A stretch of 64,000 bases of DNA from Achromobacter sp. RTa. GTDB lineage: Bacteria > Pseudomonadota > Gammaproteobacteria > Burkholderiales > Burkholderiaceae_B. Of this stretch, positions 1 to 8,320 are shown piece after piece (position 1 is the stretch's first letter; every line of letters begins with the position of its first letter). The translations under genes and the position numbers were made by a program. The stretch lies in contig NZ_JPYO01000003.1 in NCBI RefSeq assembly GCF_000757485.1, positions 1 through 64,000 of the forward strand, written 5' to 3'. The notes beneath the pieces were generated by a model. That model was not told where the DNA came from. It saw only the letters and a program-made list of their open reading frames with translations, and searched no databases.

Positions 1-54
1 CGTGAAGGCGGTCGTACCGTCGGCGCCGGCGTCGTCGCCAAGATCCTGAAGTAA
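1..54 (+). CDS. tuf: Elongation factor Tu, C-terminal end (partial)
   Basis: The first 54 bases read as an open frame of 17 codons and a stop, starting REGGRTVGAGVV and ending KILK. This is the invariant C-terminus of domain 3 of EF-Tu, the GTPase that delivers aminoacyl-tRNA to the ribosome. The rest of the gene lies left of the window. Its place directly before rpsJ is the usual end of the str operon (rpsL-rpsG-fusA-tuf) in betaproteobacteria. Only 17 residues are visible, but the motif is very distinctive. Confidence 0.95.
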   Translation, partial: REGGRTVGAGVVAKILK

Positions 55-127
55 TCGGATCAGTTAAGCAGCACCCAACCAGCGGGGGCGCGATGCCGCC
101 CTCGTCTTTCGTTCTTTAGGAAACGCC

Positions 128-439
128 ATGAAAAACCAAAAGATCCGTATCCGCTTGAAAGCCTTCGATTACAAGCTGATCGATCAATCGGCCGCTGAAA
201 TCGTCGATACCGCCAAGCGTACCGGCGCCGTTGTCCGTGGCCCGGTGCCGCTGCCCACGCGTATCCGCCGCTACGACGTTCTGCGTTCGCCGCACGTGAA
301 CAAGACGTCGCGCGACCAGTTCGAGATCCGTACCCATCAGCGTCTGATGGACATCGTGGATCCCACCGACAAGACCGTTGACGCCCTGATGCGTCTGGAC
401 CTGCCGGCCGGCGTCGACGTCGAAATCGCGCTGCAGTAA
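128..439 (+). CDS. rpsJ: 30S ribosomal protein S10
   Basis: The 103-residue product has the length and sequence of S10 (N-terminal [16 protein letters not shown]-terminal [12 protein letters not shown]). S10 sits in the 30S head and, with NusB, also acts in transcription antitermination. An AGGAAA sequence lies just before the ATG. The gap from tuf is 73 bases with no terminator, so co-transcription with the str operon is likely. Unlike the classical S10 operon it is followed by a terminator and a 330-base gap before rplC, so it appears to be the last gene of the tuf unit. Confidence 0.98.
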   Translation: MKNQKIRIRLKAFDYKLIDQSAAEIVDTAKRTGAVVRGPVPLPTRIRRYDVLRSPHVNKTSRDQFEIRTHQRLMDIVDPTDKTVDALMRLDLPAGVDVEIALQ

Positions 440-476
440 AGCATATCGAGCCTGCTACCTTCGCCGGTAGGCTCGT

Positions 477-519
477 AAAAATGGCCGCATTCCTCCGGGA
501 GTGCGGCCATTTTGTTTTT
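477..519 (+). terminator. Rho-independent terminator after rpsJ
   Basis: A perfect 12-bp inverted repeat (478-489 with 502-513, core ATGGCCGCA / TGCGGCCAT) encloses a 12-base loop and runs into TTTTGTTTTTG. The A tract on the left side gives it some potential in both directions. It separates tuf-rpsJ from rplC. Confidence 0.9.
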
Positions 520-573
520 GCGCCACAGCCTGACCCATGAATGGTAGGCCAGGGGCCTATTTACGCTAAGTGC

Positions 574-603
574 TTGTGCCCACTGAAAAAAACATGCTAA
601 TAT
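574..603 (+). promoter_or_regulatory. Sigma-70-type promoter of the rplC operon
   Basis: TTGTGC at 574-579 and TAATAT at 598-603 are separated by 18 bases, directly after the rpsJ terminator and upstream of rplC. The -35 region carries AAGTGCTTG (568-576), which is repeated at the -35 of the rplN promoter near 16839. Transcription would start near 610 and give a leader of about 160 nt. The call rests on sequence and position only. Confidence 0.6.
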
Positions 604-769
604 GCCAAGCTTGCCATTTTGTGGCAAGAGCAGCTATGGGAAAAAGGAAGGCCAATCCCCTTGGGGACGGGCCCGAAATTTGAACCAGGTTGAACATAGT
701 CGTAGGGCAAAGGCCGTTACCTTTTGCCTGATTAGCCCCGACCAATCGCAGTCGGGAATGGAGAAAACG
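604..769 (+). promoter_or_regulatory. Structured 5' leader of the rplC operon
   Basis: This untranslated stretch can form at least three hairpins: CTTGCCA/TGGCAAG at 610-616 and 622-628, an imperfect stem GGCAAAGG/CCTTTTGCC between about 705 and 728, and CCCGAC/GTCGGG at 737-742 and 751-756. The last sits just before the Shine-Dalgarno GGAG (760-763) of rplC. In E. coli the S10 leader binds L4 for feedback control. A similar role here is inference; no sequence match to that leader was recognised. Confidence 0.4.
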
Positions 770-1459
770 ATGTCGAATTCGACACCCACGCCCGCCGCTC
801 ACCGGCTGGGGCTGGTGGGTCGCAAGGTCGGCATGACCCGCATTTTTACCGAGGAAGGTGAATCCATCCCGGTGACCGTGCTGGACGTGTCGAACAACCG
901 CGTGACCCAAGTTAAGTCGCTGGAAACCGACGGCTACGCCGCGATCCAAGTGGCTTATGGCACCCGTCGTGCCTCGCGCGTGGCTCAGCCGCAAACGGGC
1001 CACTACGCCAAAGCCGGCGCTGAAGCCGGCAGCATCCTCAAAGAATTCCGCCTGGATCCCGCTCGCGCCGCTGAATTTGCGGCTGGTGCCGTGATCGCCG
1101 TGGAATCGGTGTTCGAAGCCGGCCAACAGGTCGACGTCACGGGCACCAGCATTGGTAAAGGCTTCGCCGGTACCATCAAGCGCCACAATTTCGGTTCGCA
1201 ACGCGCGTCGCACGGTAACTCCCGTTCGCACCGCGTCCCGGGCTCGATTGGTCAAGCTCAAGATCCGGGCCGCATTTTCCCGGGTAAGCGCATGGCCGGT
1301 CACCTGGGTGATGTCACCCGCACCGTTCAAAACCTCGACGTCGTTCGCGTTGACGCTGAGCGCGGTCTGCTGCTGGTCAAGGGCGCTGTCCCCGGCCACG
1401 CTGGCGCCGACATCGTCGTGCGTCCGGCCATCAAGGCCCCGGCCAAGAAGGGAGCGTAA
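770..1459 (+). CDS. rplC: 50S ribosomal protein L3
   Basis: The 229-residue product contains L3 hallmarks: [14 protein letters not shown] near the start and the [18 protein letters not shown] segment of the long loop that reaches the peptidyl-transferase centre. The ATG at 770 is chosen because GGAG lies 6 bases upstream; an in-frame ATG at 758 would add MEKT and cannot be excluded. The frame stays open back to 602, but that part lies in the predicted leader and resembles no L3. It is the first gene of this operon, with a 4-base gap to rplD. Confidence 0.97.
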   Translation: MSNSTPTPAAHRLGLVGRKVGMTRIFTEEGESIPVTVLDVSNNRVTQVKSLETDGYAAIQVAYGTRRASRVAQPQTGHYAKAGAEAGSILKEFRLDPARAAEFAAGAVIAVESVFEAGQQVDVTGTSIGKGFAGTIKRHNFGSQRASHGNSRSHRVPGSIGQAQDPGRIFPGKRMAGHLGDVTRTVQNLDVVRVDAERGLLLVKGAVPGHAGADIVVRPAIKAPAKKGA

Positions 1460-1463
1460 GTAA

Positions 1464-2084
1464 ATGGATCTCAAGCTCCTGAATGACCAAGGTCAGGCTG
1501 CCGCTACGTTCAGCGCGCCCGACACGATCTTCGGCCGCGACTTCAACGAAGCTCTGATTCATCAGATCGTGGTGGCTTTCCAAGCCAACGCCCGTTCCGG
1601 CAACCGCGCTCAGAAGGATCGTGCCGAAGTCAAGCACACGACCAAGAAGCCCTGGCGCCAGAAGGGTACCGGCCGCGCTCGCGCTGGTATGACTTCGTCG
1701 CCGCTGTGGCGTGGCGGTGGTCGGACTTTCCCGAACTCGCCCGAAGAGAACTTCAGCCAGAAGGTCAACAAGAAGATGTACCGTGCCGGGATCCGCTCGA
1801 TCCTGTCGCAACTGGCTCGTGAAGACCGCATCGCCGTTGTCGAATCGTTCGATCTGGAATCGCCCAAGACCAAGGCCGCCGCTGCAAAGCTGAAGAGCCT
1901 GGGCCTGGACTCGGTCCTGATCATCACCGACAGCGTTGATGAAAATGTTTACCTCGCCACCCGCAACCTGCCGCACGTTGCTGTTGTCGAGCCCCGTTAT
2001 GCCGATCCGTTGTCGCTGGTCCACTACAAGAAAGTGCTGATCACCAAGCCGGCCATCGCTCAACTCGAGGAGATGCTGGGATGA
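1464..2084 (+). CDS. rplD: 50S ribosomal protein L4
   Basis: The 206-residue protein matches L4 in length. It has the conserved internal loop [15 protein letters not shown] and PLWRGGG (residues about 60-90) that lines the exit tunnel. In enteric bacteria L4 is also the autogenous repressor of the S10 operon; whether it does that here is unknown, although a structured leader exists upstream of rplC. The last codon overlaps the rplW start by 4 bases (ATGA), which suggests translational coupling. Confidence 0.98.
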   Translation: MDLKLLNDQGQAAATFSAPDTIFGRDFNEALIHQIVVAFQANARSGNRAQKDRAEVKHTTKKPWRQKGTGRARAGMTSSPLWRGGGRTFPNSPEENFSQKVNKKMYRAGIRSILSQLAREDRIAVVESFDLESPKTKAAAAKLKSLGLDSVLIITDSVDENVYLATRNLPHVAVVEPRYADPLSLVHYKKVLITKPAIAQLEEMLG

Positions 2085-2377
2085 ACGCTGAACGCTTGAT
2101 GCAAGTCATTCTGGCTCCGATCGTGACCGAAAAGGCCACCTTCGTTGCCGAGAAGAATCAGCAAGTCGCTTTCCGTGTCGTGGCTGACGCTACCAAGCCG
2201 GAAATCAAGGCTGCCGTCGAACTGCTCTTCAAGGTGCAGGTCGAGTCCGTGCAGGTCCTCAACCGTAAGGGCAAAGTCAAGCGCTTTGGCCGATTCGTTG
2301 GCCGTCGTCGCAATGAGCGCAAGGCTTACGTCTCGCTCAAGGACGGCCAGGAAATCGACTTTGCGGAGGTGAAGTAA
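2081..2377 (+). CDS. rplW: 50S ribosomal protein L23
   Basis: The 98-residue product starts [20 protein letters not shown] and carries KVKRFGR, both typical of L23. L23 lies at the tunnel exit and is the docking site for trigger factor and the signal recognition particle. It overlaps rplD by 4 bases, and its stop codon is followed immediately by the ATG of rplB. Length and sequence are normal. Confidence 0.98.
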   Translation: MNAERLMQVILAPIVTEKATFVAEKNQQVAFRVVADATKPEIKAAVELLFKVQVESVQVLNRKGKVKRFGRFVGRRRNERKAYVSLKDGQEIDFAEVK

Positions 2378-3205
2378 ATGGCCCTCGTAAAAGTTAAGCC
2401 GACTTCGGCTGGCCGCCGTGGCATGGTGAAGGTTGTCAGCCCGAACCTGCACAAGGGTGAGCCCTACGCGCCGCTGCTGGAAAAGAAGACCCGTGGTTCG
2501 GGCCGTAACAACAACGGTCACATCACGATCCGCCATCGTGGCGGCGGTCACAAGCAGCACTACCGTGTCGTCGACTTCCGTCGCGACAAGGACGGCATCC
2601 CGGCGAAGGTCGAGCGTCTGGAATATGACCCCAACCGTACGGCGCACATCGCTCTGCTGTGCTACGCCGACGGCGAGCGTCGTTACATCATCGCTCCGCG
2701 CGGCCTGGAAGTGGGCGCCACGCTGGTGTCGGGCATCGAAGCCCCGATCCGCGCCGGCAACACGCTGCCGATCCGCAACATCCCGGTGGGTACGACGATT
2801 CACTGCGTTGAAATGATCCCTGGCAAGGGTGCCCAGATGGTCCGCTCGGCCGGCGCTTCCGCCGTCCTGCTGGCTCGCGAAGGCGTCTACGCTCAGGTGC
2901 GTCTGCGCTCGGGTGAAGTCCGCCGTGTGCACATCGAATGCCGCGCCACCATCGGTGAAGTCGGTAACGAAGAACACAGCCTGCGCCAAATCGGCAAGGC
3001 CGGTGCAATGCGTTGGCGCGGTGTCCGCCCGACGGTCCGTGGCGTTGCCATGAACCCGGTGGATCACCCGCACGGTGGCGGTGAAGGCCGTACCGGTGAA
3101 GCACGCGAACCGGTCAGCCCGTGGGGCACTCCGGCGAAGGGTTTCAAGACCCGTCGCAACAAGCGGACGAACAATATGATCGTCCAACGGCGCAAGCGCA
3201 AGTAA
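2378..3205 (+). CDS. rplB: 50S ribosomal protein L2
   Basis: The 275-residue product is full-length L2, a core protein near the peptidyl-transferase centre. The conserved segments [19 protein letters not shown] and [15 protein letters not shown], which includes the functionally important histidine, are present. The protein ends in a basic tail (RRKRK). It starts directly after the rplW stop with no gap. Confidence 0.99.
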   Translation: MALVKVKPTSAGRRGMVKVVSPNLHKGEPYAPLLEKKTRGSGRNNNGHITIRHRGGGHKQHYRVVDFRRDKDGIPAKVERLEYDPNRTAHIALLCYADGERRYIIAPRGLEVGATLVSGIEAPIRAGNTLPIRNIPVGTTIHCVEMIPGKGAQMVRSAGASAVLLAREGVYAQVRLRSGEVRRVHIECRATIGEVGNEEHSLRQIGKAGAMRWRGVRPTVRGVAMNPVDHPHGGGEGRTGEAREPVSPWGTPAKGFKTRRNKRTNNMIVQRRKRK

Positions 3206-3217
3206 GAGGCGAACACT

Positions 3218-3493
3218 ATGTCACGTTCGATCAAGAAAGGCCCGTTTGTCGATGCTCACCTGATCAAAAAGGTGGACACGGCCGTCGCGGGCAAAGACAA
3301 GAAGCCGATCAAGACCTGGTCGCGTCGCTCGACGATCCTGCCCGAGTTCATCGGTCTGACGATCGCTGTGCACAACGGCAAGCAACATGTTCCCGTGTAC
3401 ATCAACGAGAACATGGTCGGTCACAAGCTGGGCGAGTTCGCGCTGACCCGTACGTTCAAGGGTCACGCCGCGGACAAGAAGGCGAAGAGGTAA
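3218..3493 (+). CDS. rpsS: 30S ribosomal protein S19
   Basis: The 91-residue product begins [14 protein letters not shown] and has [14 protein letters not shown] and [12 protein letters not shown], all standard S19 motifs. S19 is in the 30S head with S13. The gap from rplB is 12 bases and contains an AGAGG-type ribosome binding site. Length is normal. Confidence 0.99.
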   Translation: MSRSIKKGPFVDAHLIKKVDTAVAGKDKKPIKTWSRRSTILPEFIGLTIAVHNGKQHVPVYINENMVGHKLGEFALTRTFKGHAADKKAKR

Positions 3494-3496
3494 GCG

Positions 3497-3826
3497 ATGG
3501 AAACTACTGCCATTATCCGTGGGGTTCACATCTCCGCTCAAAAGACGCGTCTGGTTGCGGATCTGATCCGCGGCAAGTCGGTCTCGCAAGCGCTGAACAT
3601 CCTCACCTTCTCGCCGAAGAAGGCCGCCGCCATCCTGAAGAAGGCTGTCGAGTCCGCCATCGCCAACGCCGAGCACAACGACGGCGCCGATATCGACGAA
3701 CTGAAGGTCACCACGATTTTCGTGGACAAGGCTCAGTCGATGAAGCGCTTCTCCGCTCGCGCCAAGGGCCGCGGCAACCGTATCGAGAAGCAGACCTGCC
3801 ACATCACGGTCAAGGTCGGAGCTTAA
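3497..3826 (+). CDS. rplV: 50S ribosomal protein L22
   Basis: The 109-residue product has the L22 pattern, including [17 protein letters not shown] and, near the C-terminus, the beta-hairpin region [19 protein letters not shown] that lines the exit tunnel and is a known site of macrolide-resistance changes. Nothing in it looks altered. It starts 3 bases after rpsS. Confidence 0.99.
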   Translation: METTAIIRGVHISAQKTRLVADLIRGKSVSQALNILTFSPKKAAAILKKAVESAIANAEHNDGADIDELKVTTIFVDKAQSMKRFSARAKGRGNRIEKQTCHITVKVGA

Positions 3827-3835
3827 GGAGTCACG

Positions 3836-4627
3836 ATGGGTCAGAAAATTCACCCCACTGGGTTCCGTCTCGCGGTCACCCGTAATTGGTCCTCGCGTTG
3901 GTTCGCCGACGACAAGGCCTTCGGCAGCATGCTGGCCGAAGACATCCGCGTTCGCGAGTACCTGAAGAAGAAGCTCAAGAGCGCCTCCGTCGGTCGCGTG
4001 ATCATCGAGCGTCCCGCCAAGAATGCCCGCATCACCGTCTACTCGGCTCGTCCGGGCGTGGTGATCGGCAAGCGCGGCGAAGACATCGAAAGCCTGAAGG
4101 CTGATCTGCAGCGCCTGATGGGCGTGCCCGTGCACGTCAACATCGAAGAAATCCGCAAGCCGGAAACCGATGCTCAACTGATCGCCGACTCGATCTCGCA
4201 ACAGCTCGAGAAGCGCATCATGTTCCGCCGCGCCATGAAGCGCGCGATGCAGAACGCCATGCGTCTGGGTGCCCAAGGCATCAAGATCATGAGCTCGGGC
4301 CGTCTGAACGGTATCGAAATTGCTCGCACCGAGTGGTATCGCGAAGGCCGTGTGCCGCTGCACACCCTCAAGGCCAACATCGACTACGGCACCTCCGAAG
4401 CCCACACCACGTACGGCGTGATCGGCATCAAGGTCTGGGTCTACAAGGGCGACATGCTGGCCAACGGCGAATTGCCGCCGGAAACCGCCGCCCCGCGTGA
4501 AGAAGAACGTCGTCCGCGCCGCGCTCCGCGTGGTGATCGTCCGGACGGTGCTCGCACCGGTCGTCCGGGTGGTCGTGGCCGTGGTCCCCGCAAGGCGGAC
4601 GCTGCTCCGGCGCCTGAAGGAGAATAA
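3836..4627 (+). CDS. rpsC: 30S ribosomal protein S3
   Basis: The 263-residue product starts [19 protein letters not shown] and contains the KH-domain loop [10 protein letters not shown], both typical of S3. S3 lies at the mRNA entry site of the 30S head. After about residue 215 comes a tail rich in Arg, Gly, Pro and acidic residues ([20 protein letters not shown] and onward). It makes the protein about 30 residues longer than the E. coli form (233). Spacing to neighbours is 9 and 2 bases. Confidence 0.98.
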   Translation: MGQKIHPTGFRLAVTRNWSSRWFADDKAFGSMLAEDIRVREYLKKKLKSASVGRVIIERPAKNARITVYSARPGVVIGKRGEDIESLKADLQRLMGVPVHVNIEEIRKPETDAQLIADSISQQLEKRIMFRRAMKRAMQNAMRLGAQGIKIMSSGRLNGIEIARTEWYREGRVPLHTLKANIDYGTSEAHTTYGVIGIKVWVYKGDMLANGELPPETAAPREEERRPRRAPRGDRPDGARTGRPGGRGRGPRKADAAPAPEGE

Positions 4628-4629
4628 CC

Positions 4630-5046
4630 ATGCTGCAACCCTCTCGCAGAAAGTATCGCAAAGAGCAGAAGGGCCGCAACACCGGTCTGGCGACCCGTGG
4701 CACCCACGTGTCGTTCGGCGAATTCGGTCTGAAGGCCACCGGCCGTGGCCGTCTGACCGCTCGTCAGATCGAAGCCGCTCGTCGTGCCATCAATCGTCAC
4801 ATCAAGCGTGGCGGCCGTATCTGGATTCGCATTTTCCCGGATAAGCCCATCTCGCAGAAGCCTGCCGAAGTCCGTATGGGTAACGGTAAGGGCAACCCGG
4901 AGTACTGGGTCGCCGAAATCCAGCCCGGCAAGGTGCTCTACGAAATGGAAGGGGTTAGCGAAGAGCTCGCGCGTGAAGCTTTCCGCCTGGCCGCTGCCAA
5001 GCTGCCGATTTCGACCACGTTCGTCGCGCGTCATATCGGTGCTTAA
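4630..5046 (+). CDS. rplP: 50S ribosomal protein L16
   Basis: The 138-residue product begins [19 protein letters not shown] and contains [17 protein letters not shown] and [19 protein letters not shown], which are L16 signatures. L16 organises the A-site region of the 50S subunit. It follows rpsC by 2 bases. Length is normal. Confidence 0.99.
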
Positions 5047-5057
5047 GGAGTACTAAC

Positions 5058-5249
5058 ATGAAAGCTAGCGAACTCCGTTCGAAAGATGCCGCCGAGCTCG
5101 GCAAAGAGCTCGAAAGCCTGCTGAAGGCACAATTCGGTCTGCGTATGCAGAAGGCCACGCAGCAACTGGCCAACACCAGCCAGCTGCGCAACGTGCGTCG
5201 CGACATCGCGCGCGTTCGTACCTTGCTGACCGAGAAGGCAGGGAAATAA
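5058..5249 (+). CDS. rpmC: 50S ribosomal protein L29
   Basis: The 63-residue product is a short, helical, basic protein starting [19 protein letters not shown] and containing ARVRTLL near the end, as in L29. L29 sits beside L23 at the tunnel exit. An AAGGAG ribosome binding site lies upstream of the ATG. The next gene starts 2 bases after its stop. Confidence 0.98.
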
Positions 5250-5251
5250 AG

Positions 5252-5533
5252 ATGAGCGAAACTCAAAACACCCAAGTGGCCAAGCGCCAGCGCACGCTGG
5301 TTGGCAAGGTCGTCAGCAACAAGATGGACAAGACTGTCGTTGTGCTCGTCGAGCGCCGCGTCAAGCACCCCATCTTTGGCAAGATCATCATGCGTTCCGC
5401 GAAGTACAAGGCGCACGACGAATCGAACCAGTACAACGAAGGCGATACGGTTGAAATCGCTGAAGGCCGTCCCATCTCGCGCTCGAAGTCGTGGCGCGTG
5501 GTGCGTCTGGTTGAAGCCGCACGTATCATCTAA
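5252..5533 (+). CDS. rpsQ: 30S ribosomal protein S17
   Basis: The 93-residue product has the S17 motifs [30 protein letters not shown] and [14 protein letters not shown]17 binds 16S rRNA in the 30S body. In the textbook order rplN follows directly, but here a terminator follows 40 bases later and rplN lies more than 11 kb away. Confidence 0.99.
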   Translation: MSETQNTQVAKRQRTLVGKVVSNKMDKTVVVLVERRVKHPIFGKIIMRSAKYKAHDESNQYNEGDTVEIAEGRPISRSKSWRVVRLVEAARII

Positions 5534-5572
5534 GTGAAAGCAGTGCATCGGAACGGTTCGCCGTTCTGATAT

Positions 5573-5609
5573 AAAAACGGCAAGGGTTCAGGCCCTTGCC
5601 GTTTTTTTT
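5573..5609 (+). terminator. Rho-independent terminator after rpsQ
   Basis: A perfect 14-bp inverted repeat (5573-5586 with 5593-5606, core ACGGCAAGGG / CCCTTGCCGT) with a 6-base loop runs into a T8 tract. It ends the rplC-rpsQ operon. The A tract on the left side would let it also stop leftward transcription. Confidence 0.95.
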
Positions 5610-5650
5610 CGTCTCGGGGCTTCGTTCCGGATTGGGAACCCAAGAACATC

Positions 5651-6217
5651 ATGCGCGGTTTGAGGAAAGCGGTTTTGCTCGGATGGTTGATTGCCGCGGG
5701 GACATCGGCGGCAGGCGCGAGCGCGCAATCGGGGAGTCCGGGGCAAGGCCGGCCAGCAACGCCGGCGGCCGTTCCCGCTAAGGATGCCGGAGCCAGGCCG
5801 CCGGGCATCGTGGCGCCCAGCGCCGACCCCGCCACCATCGGCCGCAACGTACTGACTGCGGGACCGGAGCCGCGTGTGCGCCTGGATGGTTTGTCCCGCG
5901 ATCACGCGGCCATCTTCGGCACGCAGGACGAAGACGAGCAGGCCTTGCTGGATAACGAGCGCGCGCTGCAGGCGCAGCAAGAGCAGCTGCATGTCCTGGA
6001 GCGCCTCTTGACGCAGAACCCGTCGGCCGCGGATCCGTATCCGCCGGCAATGATTCCGTTGAATCCCGGCACGCCGATGAACATGGCGCCGCTCGCGCCC
6101 GCGCCTTCCGGCTCGCAGTTGGGCGGCGGCGAGGCGCAACGCAGCGTGGATCAGATGCAAAGGCGGGTCAACGAGATGCGGCGCGGCGGGGAGACCCTGA
6201 GGCAGGGGCCGCGCTAG
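5651..6217 (+). CDS. Putative exported protein with short coiled-coil segments, function unknown
   Basis: I do not recognise a family for this 188-residue product. Residues 1-27 look like a signal peptide (basic start, hydrophobic LLGWLIAAG, Ala-rich cleavage zone ASAQS). The mature part starts with a Pro/Ala/Gly-rich linker and then has two stretches with heptad character, around residues 95-125 (LDNERALQAQQEQLHVLERL) and at the C-terminus (RSVDQMQRRVNEMRRG). It is alone on the plus strand between the rpsQ terminator and the convergent liv operon, 7 bases from the livM stop. A periplasmic or envelope location is inferred from the signal peptide only. Confidence 0.6.
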   Translation: MRGLRKAVLLGWLIAAGTSAAGASAQSGSPGQGRPATPAAVPAKDAGARPPGIVAPSADPATIGRNVLTAGPEPRVRLDGLSRDHAAIFGTQDEDEQALLDNERALQAQQEQLHVLERLLTQNPSAADPYPPAMIPLNPGTPMNMAPLAPAPSGSQLGGGEAQRSVDQMQRRVNEMRRGGETLRQGPR

Positions 6218-6224
6218 CGTGGCC

Positions 6225-7298
6225 TTACCTGCCCGGCCGCCCAGCAAGTTCCCGCAGGCGCCCGGCGACGCCGGTGGGAAAGTAGTACACCGACAGCACG
6301 AACAGAATGCCCAGCCAAAGCAGCCAACGATCCGGTTCGAACAGCAGCGCCAGCGGCGCTACGTTTCCGACGGCATCGTGGATCACGTGCAGGCCATCCT
6401 GCAGGTAGCTCTGCGCGAACACGAACAGGCTGGCGCCGATCACCGCGCCATACATCGTGCCCATGCCGCCGATCACCACCATCAGCAGGATGTTGAGCAT
6501 GATCTCGAAGGACAGCGACGTATCCGGTCCGTTGTAGCGTAGCCAGAGCGCGTACAGCGCGCCCGCCAGCGTGGCGAAGGCCGCCGCGAGCAGATTCGAC
6601 AGGCTGCGATACAGAACCGTGCGGTAGCCGATGGCCTCGGCTCGGAAGGGGTTCTCGCGGATCGCCTGCAGCACGCGCCCGAACGGCGAATTGACGATGC
6701 GCAGCAGCATCAGGAACAGCACCACGCAGACCGCGGCAATCAGGTAGTAGGTGATGATGCGGCCATCGATGTTCACGCCGAACAGCGGTTCGGACAGGGG
6801 CCGGAAGGCCGGGCGCAGCATCTGCGGAACCTTGAAATTGAGGCCGTCCTCGCCGCCCGTCAGTTCGGAAAGCTGGGACACCAGCGTCTGGAACGCCGCG
6901 GCGACCGCCAGCGTGATCATGGCGTAGAAAATGGCGCGCACGCGCAGGCTGGCCAGGCCGATGATGAGCGCGAACACCAGGGATACGGCCAGGCCCGCGG
7001 CCGTGCCCGTCAGCACCGCCAGCCAGCCGGCTTCCATGCGCACGCTGGCGATCGCCACGCCGTAGGCGCCGATGCCGAAGAACATGGTGTGGGCGAAGCT
7101 GACGATGCCGGTATAGCCCAGCAGCAGATCGTAGCTGGCCACCACGATGACGAACACGAGGATCTTGGCCGCCACGGCCAGCGACTTGGGGCCCGGGAAC
7201 AGGAAGGGCGCAGCGGCGAGCGCGGCGACGATGGCGACCAGCATGATCGCGAGCAGCGCGCTGCGCGGGGTATCGCCGGAAAGCAGGCGTACGGACAT
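6225..7298 (-). CDS. livM: Branched-chain amino-acid-type ABC transporter, LivM permease
   Basis: The 357-residue product is a hydrophobic inner-membrane protein with the LivM/LivH family segment YDLLLGYTGIVSFAHTMFFG. It also has the cytoplasmic loop that contacts the ATPase (AIRENPFRAEAIGYRT near residue 210). LivM and LivH together form the membrane channel. The frame is open further upstream, but the ATG at 7298 gives a normal LivM start and lies 11 bases after the livH stop. It is the last gene of a six-gene leftward operon. The family moves leucine-like amino acids, amides, urea or aromatic acids; the substrate cannot be read from this sequence. Confidence 0.88.
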   Translation of the reverse strand: MSVRLLSGDTPRSALLAIMLVAIVAALAAAPFLFPGPKSLAVAAKILVFVIVVASYDLLLGYTGIVSFAHTMFFGIGAYGVAIASVRMEAGWLAVLTGTAAGLAVSLVFALIIGLASLRVRAIFYAMITLAVAAAFQTLVSQLSELTGGEDGLNFKVPQMLRPAFRPLSEPLFGVNIDGRIITYYLIAAVCVVLFLMLLRIVNSPFGRVLQAIRENPFRAEAIGYRTVLYRSLSNLLAAAFATLAGALYALWLRYNGPDTSLSFEIMLNILLMVVIGGMGTMYGAVIGASLFVFAQSYLQDGLHVIHDAVGNVAPLALLFEPDRWLLWLGILFVLSVYYFPTGVAGRLRELAGRPGR

Positions 7299-7309
7299 GT
7301 CGGCGGTTC

Positions 7310-8320
7310 CTAGCGGTTCGTGACCGGATACACGCCCTGCGGGCGCCACAGCAGGATGGCGACCATCAGTGCGATATTCGAGAACAGGGCGGCCTTCGGC
7401 ACCAGGAAGCCGGTATAGTTGGCCATCAACCCGACGAGCAGCGCGCCGATCAGGCAGCCCACGGTCGAACCCAGGCCGCCGATCATGATGACGATGAATA
7501 TCAGCACATTCACCTGCGCGCCCAGCTGAGGGACGATCGATTGCTGGTACATGCCCCACAGCACGCCGCCGAGCCCCGCCAGCATCGAACCGGCCACGAA
7601 GACACCCACGAAGAGGTGCCGGATGCGGTAGCCCAGGCTTTCCACCATTTCCCGGTCTTCCACCCCTGCCCGGATCAGCAGGCCCAGCTTGGTGCGGTTG
7701 AGCAGCCACAGCATGCCGCCCAGCACGAGCAGCCCCGTCACCAGCGCGATGATCCGGAATTTCTCGATCGCGGCATCGCCCAGCAGGATCGCCCCGCGCA
7801 TCGCTTCCGGCAGCGGCAGCGAGATCGTCTGCGGCCCCCACAGCATCTTGATGATCTCTTCGCCGATGATCATGCCGCCCATGGTGATGAGGATCTGCTT
7901 GAGATGCTGACCATAGACCGGCCGCACGATGACGCGCTCGAACGCCAGCCCGACCGCGCCGGCCACCAGCATGCCGACGATCATGGCCGGCAGCACGGCG
8001 GCGAGGTTCATCCACAGGCTGCCGGACTGCGTCCAATCGGCCATGGATCCCAATACGGTGGCGGCCATGTACGCGCCGATGGCGATGAACAGCCCGTGCC
8101 CGAAATTCAGCACGTCCATCAGGCCGAAGACGAGAGTCATGCCCGAAGCCACGATGAAGATGATCATGCCCATGGCCAGGCCGGCAAGGGTCAGCGTTAT
8201 CCATGTGGACAGGGAGCCCACCAGCGGCAAGGCGATCGCGGCTAGCGCCAGCACCAAGAGGGCGGGGCGCAGGTCCGCGCGCACGCGCGGCAGCGGGGTG
8301 TCGAGTTCCAGGGTGCTCAT
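7310..8320 (-). CDS. livH: Branched-chain amino-acid-type ABC transporter, LivH permease
   Basis: The 336-residue membrane protein carries the LivH core GMTLVFGLMDVLNFGHGLF and the loop RTKLGLLIRAGVEDREMVES that docks on the ATPase. The ATG at 8320 overlaps the livF stop by 4 bases. The hydrophilic N-terminus of about 20 residues precedes the first membrane span. It pairs with LivM to form the permease of the importer encoded here. Confidence 0.88.
   Translation of the reverse strand: MSTLELDTPLPRVRADLRPALLVLALAAIALPLVGSLSTWITLTLAGLAMGMIIFIVASGMTLVFGLMDVLNFGHGLFIAIGAYMAATVLGSMADWTQSGSLWMNLAAVLPAMIVGMLVAGAVGLAFERVIVRPVYGQHLKQILITMGGMIIGEEIIKMLWGPQTISLPLPEAMRGAILLGDAAIEKFRIIALVTGLLVLGGMLWLLNRTKLGLLIRAGVEDREMVESLGYRIRHLFVGVFVAGSMLAGLGGVLWGMYQQSIVPQLGAQVNVLIFIVIMIGGLGSTVGCLIGALLVGLMANYTGFLVPKAALFSNIALMVAILLWRPQGVYPVTNR

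Noticed and set aside
602-769. In-frame N-terminal extension of L3 back to 602
   Set aside because: It would add 56 residues unlike any L3, it covers the predicted hairpins of the leader, and a good Shine-Dalgarno precedes the ATG at 770.
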